A DNA stretch of 13,481 nt from Nanobdellota archaeon (GTDB lineage: Archaea; Nanobdellota; Nanobdellia; Pacearchaeales; GW2011-AR1), in assembly GCA_018901675.1 (NCBI GenBank), contig JAHIEH010000065.1:1-13481 (forward strand), written 5' to 3'. This document shows positions 5,985 to 12,261 of the stretch, piece by piece. The position numbers and the translations under genes are program-made. Each line of letters starts with the position of its first letter. Position 1 is the first letter of the stretch. The notes below the pieces were generated by a model. It saw nothing but the letters and a program-made list of their open reading frames with translations. It did not search any database and was not told the DNA's origin.

Positions 5985-6335
5985 ATGGTAAAAACAAAAA
6001 AACCAGTTCCAAAAAAAGAAGCAAAGAGAATAGAGATAACTGACAAAGAATTTGAGGAAAAAACAATAGAATTAGCAAAGACAGGATTAACCTCTGAAAA
6101 AATAGGCGAGAAATTAAGAAAAGAAGGCATCCACCCTCAAGAATACAAAAAGAAAATCTCAATAATACTAAAAGAAAATAATCTGTATGCCTCTCCAGAT
6201 ATGAAAAACATCTCAGACCGGCTGGAAAGAATAAGAAAACACTACGAAAAGCACAAGCAGGATAAAAGGTCAAAAAGAGAGGTTGACAGAGTTTTCGCGC
6301 AATTAAGAAAAGCCAAAAAATATTTTAGAATCTGA
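5985..6335 (+). CDS. rps15: 30S ribosomal protein uS15, short form
   Basis: 116 residues. Diagnostic segments: ELAKTGLTSEKIGEKLRKEG (29-48, the archaeal/eukaryotic S15 N-terminal helices), KISIILKENNL (57-67), then RLERIRKHYEKHKQDKRSKREVD and AQLRKAKKYF, the conserved 16S rRNA-binding helices. uS15 sits on the small-subunit platform and binds the central domain of 16S rRNA early in assembly. Archaeal uS15 is usually about 150 residues. Here the typical N-terminal ARMHS-type leader and the C-terminal tail after the last helix are missing, a shortening at both ends. First gene of the plus-strand housekeeping block. The frame is intact and overlaps nothing, so the shortness is not from an obvious frameshift. 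Confidence 0.9.
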   Translation: MVKTKKPVPKKEAKRIEITDKEFEEKTIELAKTGLTSEKIGEKLRKEGIHPQEYKKKISIILKENNLYASPDMKNISDRLERIRKHYEKHKQDKRSKREVDRVFAQLRKAKKYFRI

Positions 6336-6348
6336 TAATTATTCAACT

Positions 6349-6353
6349 GGTGA
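6349..6353 (+). promoter_or_regulatory. Shine-Dalgarno-like GGTGA before the RecJ-like gene
   Basis: GGTGA lies 12 nt before the ATG at 6366 but directly abuts an in-frame GTG at 6354, leaving no spacing for that start. It therefore favours 6366. An SD here suits an internal operon gene, 30 nt after the uS15 stop. Confidence 0.45.
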
Positions 6354-6365
6354 GTGCGGATAAAA

Positions 6366-7679
6366 ATGCAAAAGAGGATAGAAGAAATAGCAAAGAAATT
6401 TCTTGAAAGGATAAAAGACAAAGAGGTTTACATTCTAAGCCATCATGACACCGACGGGATAACCTCTGCAGCAATAATGATAAAAACTCTGCAAAAGCTG
6501 GATAAAAAATTTTCCGTGCAAATTGTAAAAGTTCTTGAAGAGCAAACAATCTATAATCTTCCAAAAGAGAAAGTGATTGTCTTTCTTGACCTTGCTTCTG
6601 GAAGTTTAGATTACATCGCAAAATCTGGGTTGAAAGATGTTTTTATAATAGACCATCATGAGATAATCCAAAAAATCCCGGAGAACATTGAAATCATAAA
6701 TCCAGAATTGCATGATAAACAGGAGATAAGCGCTTCTGGACTGACATATTTATTCTGCAAAGAGATTATTCCCGATGTAGAGTTGGCGAAACTTGCTACT
6801 TTAGGGATGATTGGCGATATGCTTGGAAAGAATATAGATAAAGTAAATAATCAGATATTGAATGAAGGAGAAGTAAAAAGAAAACGGGGGCTTATGTTAT
6901 ACCCTTCCACAAGGCCTTTAAATAAAGTTCTGGAGTTCAGCTCTAATCCCTATATTCCCGGGGTAACCGGAAATTTAAATGGAGTCAATGAACTTTTAAG
7001 AGAAGCAGGAATACTTCCAAAAGAAGGAAAATACAAAAGTTTGATAGAATTAGATGAACAGGAAATGTCAAAATTAGTAACTTCTATTTTATTAAGAATG
7101 TCTAAAGCAAACAGCAAAGACCTAATTGGGGATATTTTCCTGATAAAATTTTTTAACAAGCTTGAGGATGCAAGGGAATTAAGTGCAGTAATAAATGCCT
7201 GTTCTCGGTTAGGAGAAAGTGAAATTGCGATACAGCTTTGTCTTGAGATACCCAAAGCAAAGAAAAAAGCAGAAGCACTATATGCAAAATACAAGCGATT
7301 TATCATCTCAGGATTAGAGTTTGTTTCAAAAACAGAAAAAATACAAGGGAAAGGGTATATAATAATAAACGCTAAAAACGAAATAAAAGACACAATAATA
7401 GGCACCATAGCAAGCATTCTTTCTCACTCTTCCCTGTATGAAGAAGGGACAATAGTAGTGGCAATGGCATATGACAAGGATAAAATAAAAGTGTCCTCAA
7501 GAAATGTTGGCAGAAACGGAAGAAATGTAAGGGAAATTTTAGATTTAGTGGTCTCAAAAACCGGCGGGGAAGTCGGGGGGCATGAATTTGCAGCAGGATG
7601 TTTGATTGAAAAACACAAAGAAGAAGAATTTGTAGAGCATCTAAAGAACAGCCTTGAATTTGAATTAGTAAAGGTTTAA
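6366..7679 (+). CDS. RecJ/GAN-like DHH-DHHA1 phosphoesterase (single-strand exonuclease family)
   Basis: 437 residues from ATG 6366 (a GTG at 6354 would add four). Catalytic DHH-domain motifs: HHDTDG (26-31), FLDLASGS (73-80, D75), IIDHH (94-98). The C-terminal DHHA1 substrate-binding domain ends with GGHEFAAG (404-411). The catalytic residues look intact, so this is a likely Mn-dependent 5'-3' single-strand nuclease rather than an inactive Cdc45-type relative. In archaea such proteins include GAN, which associates with GINS at the replisome, and others acting in DNA repair or RNA turnover; sequence alone does not choose between them. Close linkage to uS15 is a recurrent archaeal arrangement (recalled knowledge) and supports the call. 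Confidence 0.9.
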   Translation: MQKRIEEIAKKFLERIKDKEVYILSHHDTDGITSAAIMIKTLQKLDKKFSVQIVKVLEEQTIYNLPKEKVIVFLDLASGSLDYIAKSGLKDVFIIDHHEIIQKIPENIEIINPELHDKQEISASGLTYLFCKEIIPDVELAKLATLGMIGDMLGKNIDKVNNQILNEGEVKRKRGLMLYPSTRPLNKVLEFSSNPYIPGVTGNLNGVNELLREAGILPKEGKYKSLIELDEQEMSKLVTSILLRMSKANSKDLIGDIFLIKFFNKLEDARELSAVINACSRLGESEIAIQLCLEIPKAKKKAEALYAKYKRFIISGLEFVSKTEKIQGKGYIIINAKNEIKDTIIGTIASILSHSSLYEEGTIVVAMAYDKDKIKVSSRNVGRNGRNVREILDLVVSKTGGEVGGHEFAAGCLIEKHKEEEFVEHLKNSLEFELVKV

Positions 7680-7683
7680 AACC
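7674..7683 (+). promoter_or_regulatory. TATA-like box of aIF2-alpha
   Basis: GTTTAAAACC is centred about 26 nt before the ATG at 7704 and overlaps the TAA stop of the RecJ-like gene. It resembles the uS15 promoter (CCTTTAAAAAACC). The aIF2-alpha/Nop10 pair can therefore start a separate leaderless transcript within the block. Confidence 0.5.
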
Positions 7684-7703
7684 TCTTTTTCTGTTCTTAA
7701 ATT

Positions 7704-8417
7704 ATGGCGACTAATTTAGAAGAAGGAGACATTGTTTTATGCACTGTAGATAGAATAGTCGGAACTGTAGTCTTTGTAAAAGTAGAAGAAAATGGAGAGG
7801 GAAGCATAATTGTCAGCGAAATAGCTCCGGGAAGAATAAGAAACCTTAGGGATTATGTTGTGCCTGGAAAAAAAATAGTCTGCAAAATTTTGAAAATAGA
7901 TGAAAATGGGGGGATTTATTTATCTTTAAGAAGAGTCACTTTAAAAGAAAAGAAAGAGTTATCAGATCAATTTAAAGAAGAGAAAGGCTATGTTAGCATA
8001 CTTAAATCTGTTCTAAAAGAAGATGCAGAAAAGATTATCGCCGAGATTTCAAAGCAAAGCAAGTTGGTAGACTTTGTTAAAGAATCAAAATCACATCCTG
8101 CGCAACTCGAAAAGCTGGCGGGCAAGGAAAATGCAGAAAAAATCCTGAAAATTTTAAGCTTAGAGAAAAAGAAAAAGGCAGTTATTAAAAAGGAGTTTTC
8201 TATTAAAACGCAAAAGCCGAATGGCATAACTTTGATAAAGAGCATTCTTAGTGCTGCGGGCGATATTGAAGTAAAATATCTTGCTGCAGGAAAGTATGTT
8301 ATGAAATTGGAGTCAGAAAACATAAAGCAGGCAGACCAAAAACTTCAGCAAATAATAAATGAAATGGAATTAAAAGCCAAAAAAGAAGGCGTTGAATTTA
8401 GTGTCAAGGAAAAATGA
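7704..8417 (+). CDS. eif2a: translation initiation factor aIF2 subunit alpha
   Basis: 237 residues. An N-terminal S1/OB domain (about 7-80) contains EGSIIVSEIAPGRIRNLRDY and a KIVCKILKID...YLSLRRV end, the signature of eIF2-alpha. A helical domain and a C-terminal alpha/beta domain follow, ending in a basic, lysine-rich tail. With the beta and gamma subunits it forms the heterotrimer that delivers initiator Met-tRNA to the small subunit; alpha stabilises tRNA binding through its C-terminal domain on gamma. Slightly shorter than the usual 260-275. Its stop overlaps the next start (ATGA at 8414-8417), so Nop10 is translationally coupled. Confidence 0.93.
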   Translation: MATNLEEGDIVLCTVDRIVGTVVFVKVEENGEGSIIVSEIAPGRIRNLRDYVVPGKKIVCKILKIDENGGIYLSLRRVTLKEKKELSDQFKEEKGYVSILKSVLKEDAEKIIAEISKQSKLVDFVKESKSHPAQLEKLAGKENAEKILKILSLEKKKKAVIKKEFSIKTQKPNGITLIKSILSAAGDIEVKYLAAGKYVMKLESENIKQADQKLQQIINEMELKAKKEGVEFSVKEK

Positions 8418-8539
8418 CAAAGCTGAAAAAATGCAAATCCTGCGGGGGTTACACACTAAAAAAAATCTGCGGTAAGTGCAAACAGAAAACTTCTGATGCC
8501 CATTATGAGTATCTGGGAATAAAAACAACCTTAAAATAA
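8414..8539 (+). CDS. nop10: Nop10-like H/ACA RNP protein, short tail
   Basis: A 41-residue ORF starting in the ATGA overlap with aIF2-alpha. It reads KKCKSCGGYTLKKICGKCKQKT: the two CxxC zinc-binding pairs around YTL of archaeal Nop10. Nop10 binds Cbf5 in the H/ACA ribonucleoprotein that pseudouridylates rRNA. The aIF2-alpha to Nop10 order is a known archaeal arrangement and fits. The usual C-terminal part, with a HPPxFSPxDxYGxYR-type segment that contacts Cbf5, is not present: after H30 the chain reads YEYLGIKTTLK and stops. It may be a genuinely reduced protein or may have lost its tail. The last 9 bp overlap the convergent EndoQ gene. Confidence 0.8.
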   Translation: MTKLKKCKSCGGYTLKKICGKCKQKTSDAHYEYLGIKTTLK

Positions 8540-11047
8540 AGTCTTCTGTTTTTCTTCAAGCATAGCGACGCCATATTCTCCGTCGAAACCAGGATTAACT
8601 TTTATTTTACCCTGCCGGTTTTTTAATATCAATTCCACAAGCCTTGGATTTTTTGGCAGTTCTCTTATTAATTCTTTCTCATCTACTTTTAACAAGATAT
8701 TAAATTCATTTCCAAATCTTTCAATAAGAAAATTATAAACTTCCCATGTTTTTTTTGAACTCAAAGTGCTTCCCAGCTCCAAAGCAATTAGTTCCTGCAA
8801 AGGCAACAGTTTAAAAAAAGGCTTTTGGTTTTTATTTTCCTCTTTTTTCTGATTGGTTAACTGCTCAACTCTGTATTCTACTCCAATAGTCAATGGCTTT
8901 TTACAAACAGGGCAGATACTATTAAGTTTTCTGCTTTCTTCAGGAGAGCAGGAAAAATTGCATAATCTATGCCCGTCCCAATGATACTTTCCATAAGCAG
9001 GGTCTGTTTCAATTGTAGCAATAAAATCTTTCTCACGAATCTGCCGGATTATTTCTTTATAACTGTCAGTTTTTTTAAAAATAGTTGCTTCTCTTCCTAA
9101 ACGAAAAGGCCAGAAAGAATGGCTGTCAGAAAAACTAACAATCGCTTTGTTATTCAACTCAGAAATATTCCAGTTCATCTCTGGCGAAGATGACATCCCT
9201 GTTTCAATTGCATGAATATTTTCTATTTGATTTCCAAAACACTCTTTCAAACTATCAAAACCACTCTCACTTCCAAAAACTCCAAACCACGGAGTCCAGC
9301 AATTATGGACACATGCAAATTCTGTAACATAAGAGTTATCTTCTTCTACTTCCAAATTATAGACTTCTCCGCGATATTCTAAATTTTCTATTTTTCTGAC
9401 AGGGATATAAATATAATTATTATCTATCCACCCATGCTTTCTATTAATTTTATTGACTGATTTTTTAAAACAATTTTCTCTCAACATACCAAAATCTTCT
9501 TCAAAAAATGACAGGTTATTAAAAATAAAAAAATCTCGTTTTGAGATAATTTCTCTAGTATTAATAAAATGTGTTTGCTTATTAAAGTTTTCTGAATTTT
9601 GAATATAAATAGAGGGGATAATCCCTAATTTAAGGCATACTTGCTTCATATCACTTGCTAATTCTCTTGAAACAGTAGTTCCAAAATCGCCTCTCCACCA
9701 ACCCATTAAAATTTCAGCTATTTTCTCTTTTGGAAGAAAAATTAACCAGGGGGGAATTTTTTTAGTCCATGCTCTCTTTTCATCACCAGAATAAAAGATA
9801 CTAAAAAACTTGTTTAAAATAACTGATTGAAAGATGATATCTGCTTGATTTTCTCTTCTATTATCAATTTTAAAATTTTCTAGCCCAAATATCTTATTCA
9901 TTAATAAAATTACTTGGTCAATATAATCTTTTTCTTTAGCATTAAAACTAAAAGCAACTGCCTCTTTATTAATAAGATATCCTTCAGAAAGAAAATATCC
10001 TATTAAAAGGCAGAAATCTTTATCCACTTTAATGAGATTATTTATTGGATTTTTATTATTCCGTGAGCTAGAAGACAAAAGAAAATTCTTTTTAAAAACT
10101 CTATAATCACTAATAAAATTTGTTAATCTAATTTCATCCGTATCCTTATTTTGATTAAACCTTGGATAGATTAAGAAGTCACCTTTCTCCAAATCTTTAG
10201 CCAAAATCCACTCGTTTTTATAATTTAAAAAATGCTTTTTTTTGCAGTTTTTCTCCTGAGAACAACCTTTTTTACATAGCCCTTTAGTCCAAGAACAATT
10301 TTTATAAGATTTTACAGCAAAAAAAGGATGCTCGGGGGTAGTCGTCAAACCTTCTGAAAAATACCACGGACGAATTTTATAGATTCTACCAGAGTATTTT
10401 CTTTTTAAAACTTCTTTAACTGTTTGCCATCTATTATTATGAGTATAAACTATATCTCCTTCTTTTATTTCTTTTATCATTTTAATAGAATTATTAACAT
10501 GGATCCTTTCTTCTGGCAAAAGACAATGCGCAGGGATAACTTCAATATCCTCACTTATCTTTTTCATTTCTCTGACAAACTCCTCTCCTGAAATCTTAAA
10601 AATCGGCCTGCCATCATAATCCCTTCTTCCTTTTGTATCAAAATAAGCATTTATTTTTTCAGCAGTTTCAATATTAGGAACAAGCAGGACTAGATGTATT
10701 CTCCTCCCTCTTCCTTGAGTATAAATCAGGGATATCTCTCCTGTAATAATAAATGGAAAACCATTATAATAATAAAATCCCTTATCATTTGGTTTCAGCT
10801 TTTTTATTTCTTCAAACCATATAGGATGAGTAAAGTCTCCAGTACCGAGTAAATTAACGCCTTTAACTTTTGCCCACTTCACAAGATTTTCAAAGCTCAA
10901 ATTTGAAGAAGTTGCTCTTGAGTATTTTGAATGAATGTGCAAGTCTGAAAAAATTGCATCTTCTGGAATTTTTGAAGAGTCAGAAAATTTCCTGTTTTCT
11001 GAATCTGCAAAAATTGCATCACCAAATATCGTTAATGTTTCTTCCAT
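8531..11047 (-). CDS. EndoQ-type PHP endonuclease interrupted by an intein
   Basis: 838 residues, of which 430 are extein after removal of the intein at 175-582. PHP-domain residues: DLHIHSKYSRA (35-45), GTGDFTHP (68-75), E104, H118, PAH (172-174), WTPWFG (584-589) and SFSDSHSFWPFRLG (638-651). A zinc-binding set follows: C696, C700, C712, C715. This matches the archaeal EndoQ family, which nicks DNA 5' of deaminated bases (uracil, hypoxanthine) and AP sites. The C-terminus KQKTLF resembles a PCNA-interacting peptide (inference). The region before DLHIHS is longer than expected: about 34 residues, including the 22-bp palindromic repeat. It starts 1 nt after the DUF116-like stop, so the two are probably cotranslated. 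It converges on Nop10 with a 9-bp overlap. Confidence 0.88.
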   Translation of the reverse strand: MEETLTIFGDAIFADSENRKFSDSSKIPEDAIFSDLHIHSKYSRATSSNLSFENLVKWAKVKGVNLLGTGDFTHPIWFEEIKKLKPNDKGFYYYNGFPFIITGEISLIYTQGRGRRIHLVLLVPNIETAEKINAYFDTKGRRDYDGRPIFKISGEEFVREMKKISEDIEVIPAHCLLPEERIHVNNSIKMIKEIKEGDIVYTHNNRWQTVKEVLKRKYSGRIYKIRPWYFSEGLTTTPEHPFFAVKSYKNCSWTKGLCKKGCSQEKNCKKKHFLNYKNEWILAKDLEKGDFLIYPRFNQNKDTDEIRLTNFISDYRVFKKNFLLSSSSRNNKNPINNLIKVDKDFCLLIGYFLSEGYLINKEAVAFSFNAKEKDYIDQVILLMNKIFGLENFKIDNRRENQADIIFQSVILNKFFSIFYSGDEKRAWTKKIPPWLIFLPKEKIAEILMGWWRGDFGTTVSRELASDMKQVCLKLGIIPSIYIQNSENFNKQTHFINTREIISKRDFFIFNNLSFFEEDFGMLRENCFKKSVNKINRKHGWIDNNYIYIPVRKIENLEYRGEVYNLEVEEDNSYVTEFACVHNCWTPWFGVFGSESGFDSLKECFGNQIENIHAIETGMSSSPEMNWNISELNNKAIVSFSDSHSFWPFRLGREATIFKKTDSYKEIIRQIREKDFIATIETDPAYGKYHWDGHRLCNFSCSPEESRKLNSICPVCKKPLTIGVEYRVEQLTNQKKEENKNQKPFFKLLPLQELIALELGSTLSSKKTWEVYNFLIERFGNEFNILLKVDEKELIRELPKNPRLVELILKNRQGKIKVNPGFDGEYGVAMLEEKQKTLF
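9302..10525 (-). mobile_element. LAGLIDADG intein in EndoQ (residues 175-582)
   Basis: 408 residues inserted between PAH174 and C583 of the extein. Splicing residues: C175 at the N-terminus (CLLPEER), TPEH (237-240) block B, the block F-like YRGEVYNLEVEEDNSYVTEF (558-577), terminal H581-N582, and C583 as the +1 nucleophile. All chemistry residues are present, so it should splice. A homing domain is marked by LLIGYFLSEG (347-356) and LMGWWRGDFG (447-456). An unusual insert between block B and the homing domain has C251, C258, C262, C268 and H272, a possible zinc site. The insertion point is in the highly conserved metal-binding PAH-C-WTP loop of the PHP active site, so unspliced protein should be inactive. 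Confidence 0.9.
10980..11002. repeat. palindromic repeat inside EndoQ coding sequence
   Basis: TCAGAAAA (10980-10987), loop TTTCCTG, TTTTCTGA (10995-11002): a perfect 8-bp inverted repeat, 21 of 22 identical to 4598-4619. It encodes part of the extra N-terminal region (about residues 16-23, DSENRKFS), between two similar peptides, DAIFADS and DAIFSDL. Confidence 0.65.
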
Positions 11048-11048
11048 T

Positions 11049-11372
11049 TCACAAAATCTCCAGGAATTTTTCTAAATCAGTATAGGTGTCTTCGCAACCA
11101 TCTTTTAATAACATTACCTTGGATATTTTCGCATTTTCTAAAACTCCATATTTAGGTAGGTATTTTTCGGATAAAGATAATTCAAGTTCACAGGCAACAC
11201 CAATAAGTTTGTCAATAATGTCACCTTCCGCTTCATAGCCATCAAGTATCTTCTTTACTTTTGAAGCCCCAGGAACAACATAAACTTCATAACCTTTTTT
11301 TTCTGCTTTAGATTTTATCTCGTCAACCTGCTCTTGTATCAAACATTTGGGCAAAAACAAAACTTTTCTCAT
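11049..11372 (-). CDS. DUF116-like protein
   Basis: 107 residues from the ATG at 11372. Conserved-looking pieces: MRKVLFLPKCL, GYEVYVVPGASKVKKIL and GVACELEL, which recall the DUF116 family (function unknown). The family usually has several more cysteines near the N-terminus; here only C10, one in GVACE and one in KDGCED remain, so it is a short or divergent member. The frame is open 39 codons further upstream, but the TATA-like box at 11393-11404 lies 26 nt before the inner ATG and the upstream part looks non-coding, so the inner start is chosen. The stop is 1 nt from the EndoQ start, so the two genes form one operon; a shared DNA-repair role is only a guess. Confidence 0.72.
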   Translation of the reverse strand: MRKVLFLPKCLIQEQVDEIKSKAEKKGYEVYVVPGASKVKKILDGYEAEGDIIDKLIGVACELELSLSEKYLPKYGVLENAKISKVMLLKDGCEDTYTDLEKFLEIL

Positions 11373-11392
11373 AAGAATCCATCGGTATAGAA

Positions 11393-11404
11393 GATTAAAT
11401 AGTT
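11393..11404 (-). promoter_or_regulatory. TATA-like box of the DUF116-EndoQ operon
   Basis: Minus strand AACTATTTAATC, centred about 26 nt before the ATG at 11372. Confidence 0.45.
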
Positions 11405-11445
11405 TATTGTGGGGGGTGTTGTAAATCAAAAAGTTGTTGGGTATT

Positions 11446-11467
11446 ACCGCACACTTTAGTGTGTGGT
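11446..11467. other. intergenic hairpin
   Basis: ACCGCACACT pairs with AGTGTGTGGT (one G-T pair) around a TT turn, giving about nine stable pairs, followed on the plus strand by TTTT. It lies in the 179-bp gap between the DUF2238-like and DUF116-like genes, both on the minus strand. It may help end transcription from the former, although the T run is on the other side. No gene is seen in this gap. Confidence 0.45.
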
Positions 11468-11551
11468 TTTCTCCTCGAATTCTTGACATAAGAAAGATGC
11501 AGAAATAAAAATTCCTTTGTGGTTCCGCCCAGAAGAAATTGTGGGGTAAGG

Positions 11552-12154
11552 CTACATTATCTTATCTTTTAGAAACAAAATAATCATGCTTATTCCTGCC
11601 CCTACAAATCCCAGCGTAATATCTTTTATTGCGTCTAAAGAATCCCCTTGCTCTCCAAGGTAATTTGTGATTGTTAGGGAATTATTCCTTATTGCAACAT
11701 AGCCGTATTCTATAATTTCAAAGCTTGCTTTTATCCCAATAATAGTCAATAATGCAACAAAAAGGCATCTCCACCCTTTTGGAACTTTAAAAATCCTGTT
11801 TAGAATTTCATAAACAGGAGAGAAAAATAAAACTCCAAATAAAAAATGCACAACTCTGTCATAATGATTTCTGCTTAATCCATAATTTTCTTTTATTGAT
11901 TCAAAAAGCGGCATTTCTGAATAGCTATAATGCCCTCCGATAGCATGCAAAACTAGAAAAATAAAAATTAAAGTATAACTAAAATTTGAAAATTTGAATT
12001 TTCCATATGTTAAAACTAGCAGAAAAACAAACAAAACCGGCAGAATATTTTCATCAACCCAAACGCTTCTGTAGTTCGGACTTATTGCAGCCCAAGTCCA
12101 TATTATCATATAAAAGATTAGCAAAATCTTGGGATAATTTTTTTTAATATTCAT
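11552..12154 (-). CDS. YjdF/DUF2238-like membrane protein
   Basis: 200 residues from ATG 12154; a TTG at 12172 is in frame, but the TATA-like box fits the ATG. About six hydrophobic segments (roughly 8-24, 37-50, 59-74, 101-117, 128-147, 180-196). Family-typical motifs: HAIGGHYSYSEMPL (70-82 region), RNHYDRVVHF (95-104), FEIIEY (145-150) and GEQGDSLDAIKD (167-178), as in the DUF2238/YjdF family of inner-membrane proteins of unknown function. The conserved H, E and D residues in or near membrane helices could bind metal or act catalytically, but no activity is established to my knowledge. Divergent from the tRNA/endonuclease locus at 12206. Confidence 0.85.
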   Translation of the reverse strand: MNIKKNYPKILLIFYMIIWTWAAISPNYRSVWVDENILPVLFVFLLVLTYGKFKFSNFSYTLIFIFLVLHAIGGHYSYSEMPLFESIKENYGLSRNHYDRVVHFLFGVLFFSPVYEILNRIFKVPKGWRCLFVALLTIIGIKASFEIIEYGYVAIRNNSLTITNYLGEQGDSLDAIKDITLGFVGAGISMIILFLKDKIM

Positions 12155-12170
12155 AAATAAAGATAAAAAC

Positions 12171-12188
12171 AATAATTTAAATATTTAA
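12171..12188. promoter_or_regulatory. AT-rich divergent promoter region
   Basis: AATAATTTAAATATTTAA. On the minus strand ATATTTAAATTATT is centred about 24 nt before the ATG at 12154; on the plus strand the same block is about 22-26 nt before the tRNA fragment at 12206. It probably was, or still is, the promoter of that tRNA. Confidence 0.45.
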
Positions 12189-12205
12189 TTGAATTTCCAA
12201 AATCT

Positions 12206-12229
12206 GCCCTTATAGTTTAATGGATAGAA
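12206..12229 (+). pseudogene. 5' part of a split tRNA-Arg (broken in the D arm)
   Basis: GCCCTTA, TA, GTTT, AATGGATA, GAA: acceptor 5' strand, positions 8-9, D stem, D loop with GG and A20 (an arginine-tRNA trait), and three of four bases of the D-stem return strand. The expected C is replaced by unrelated AT-rich sequence. GCCCTTA pairs over all seven positions with TGGGGGC at 13475-13481 (two G-T pairs), linking it to the fragment at the window's end. Confidence 0.75.
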
Positions 12230-12240
12230 AAATATAAATA
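12229..12240 (+). promoter_or_regulatory. TATA box of the second endonuclease gene
   Basis: AAAAATATAAATA-type box starting right at the end of the tRNA fragment, centred about 27 nt before the ATG at 12262. The layout matches that of the first endonuclease gene. Confidence 0.5.
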
Positions 12241-12261
12241 CTCAATGCCACTAACTAAACA

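Noticed and set aside
11373..11489. Upstream extension of the DUF116-like protein to 146 residues
   Set aside because: The TATA-like box at 11393-11404 fits the inner ATG at 11372, the extension overlaps the intergenic hairpin, and the family starts at the inner MRKVLFLPKCL.
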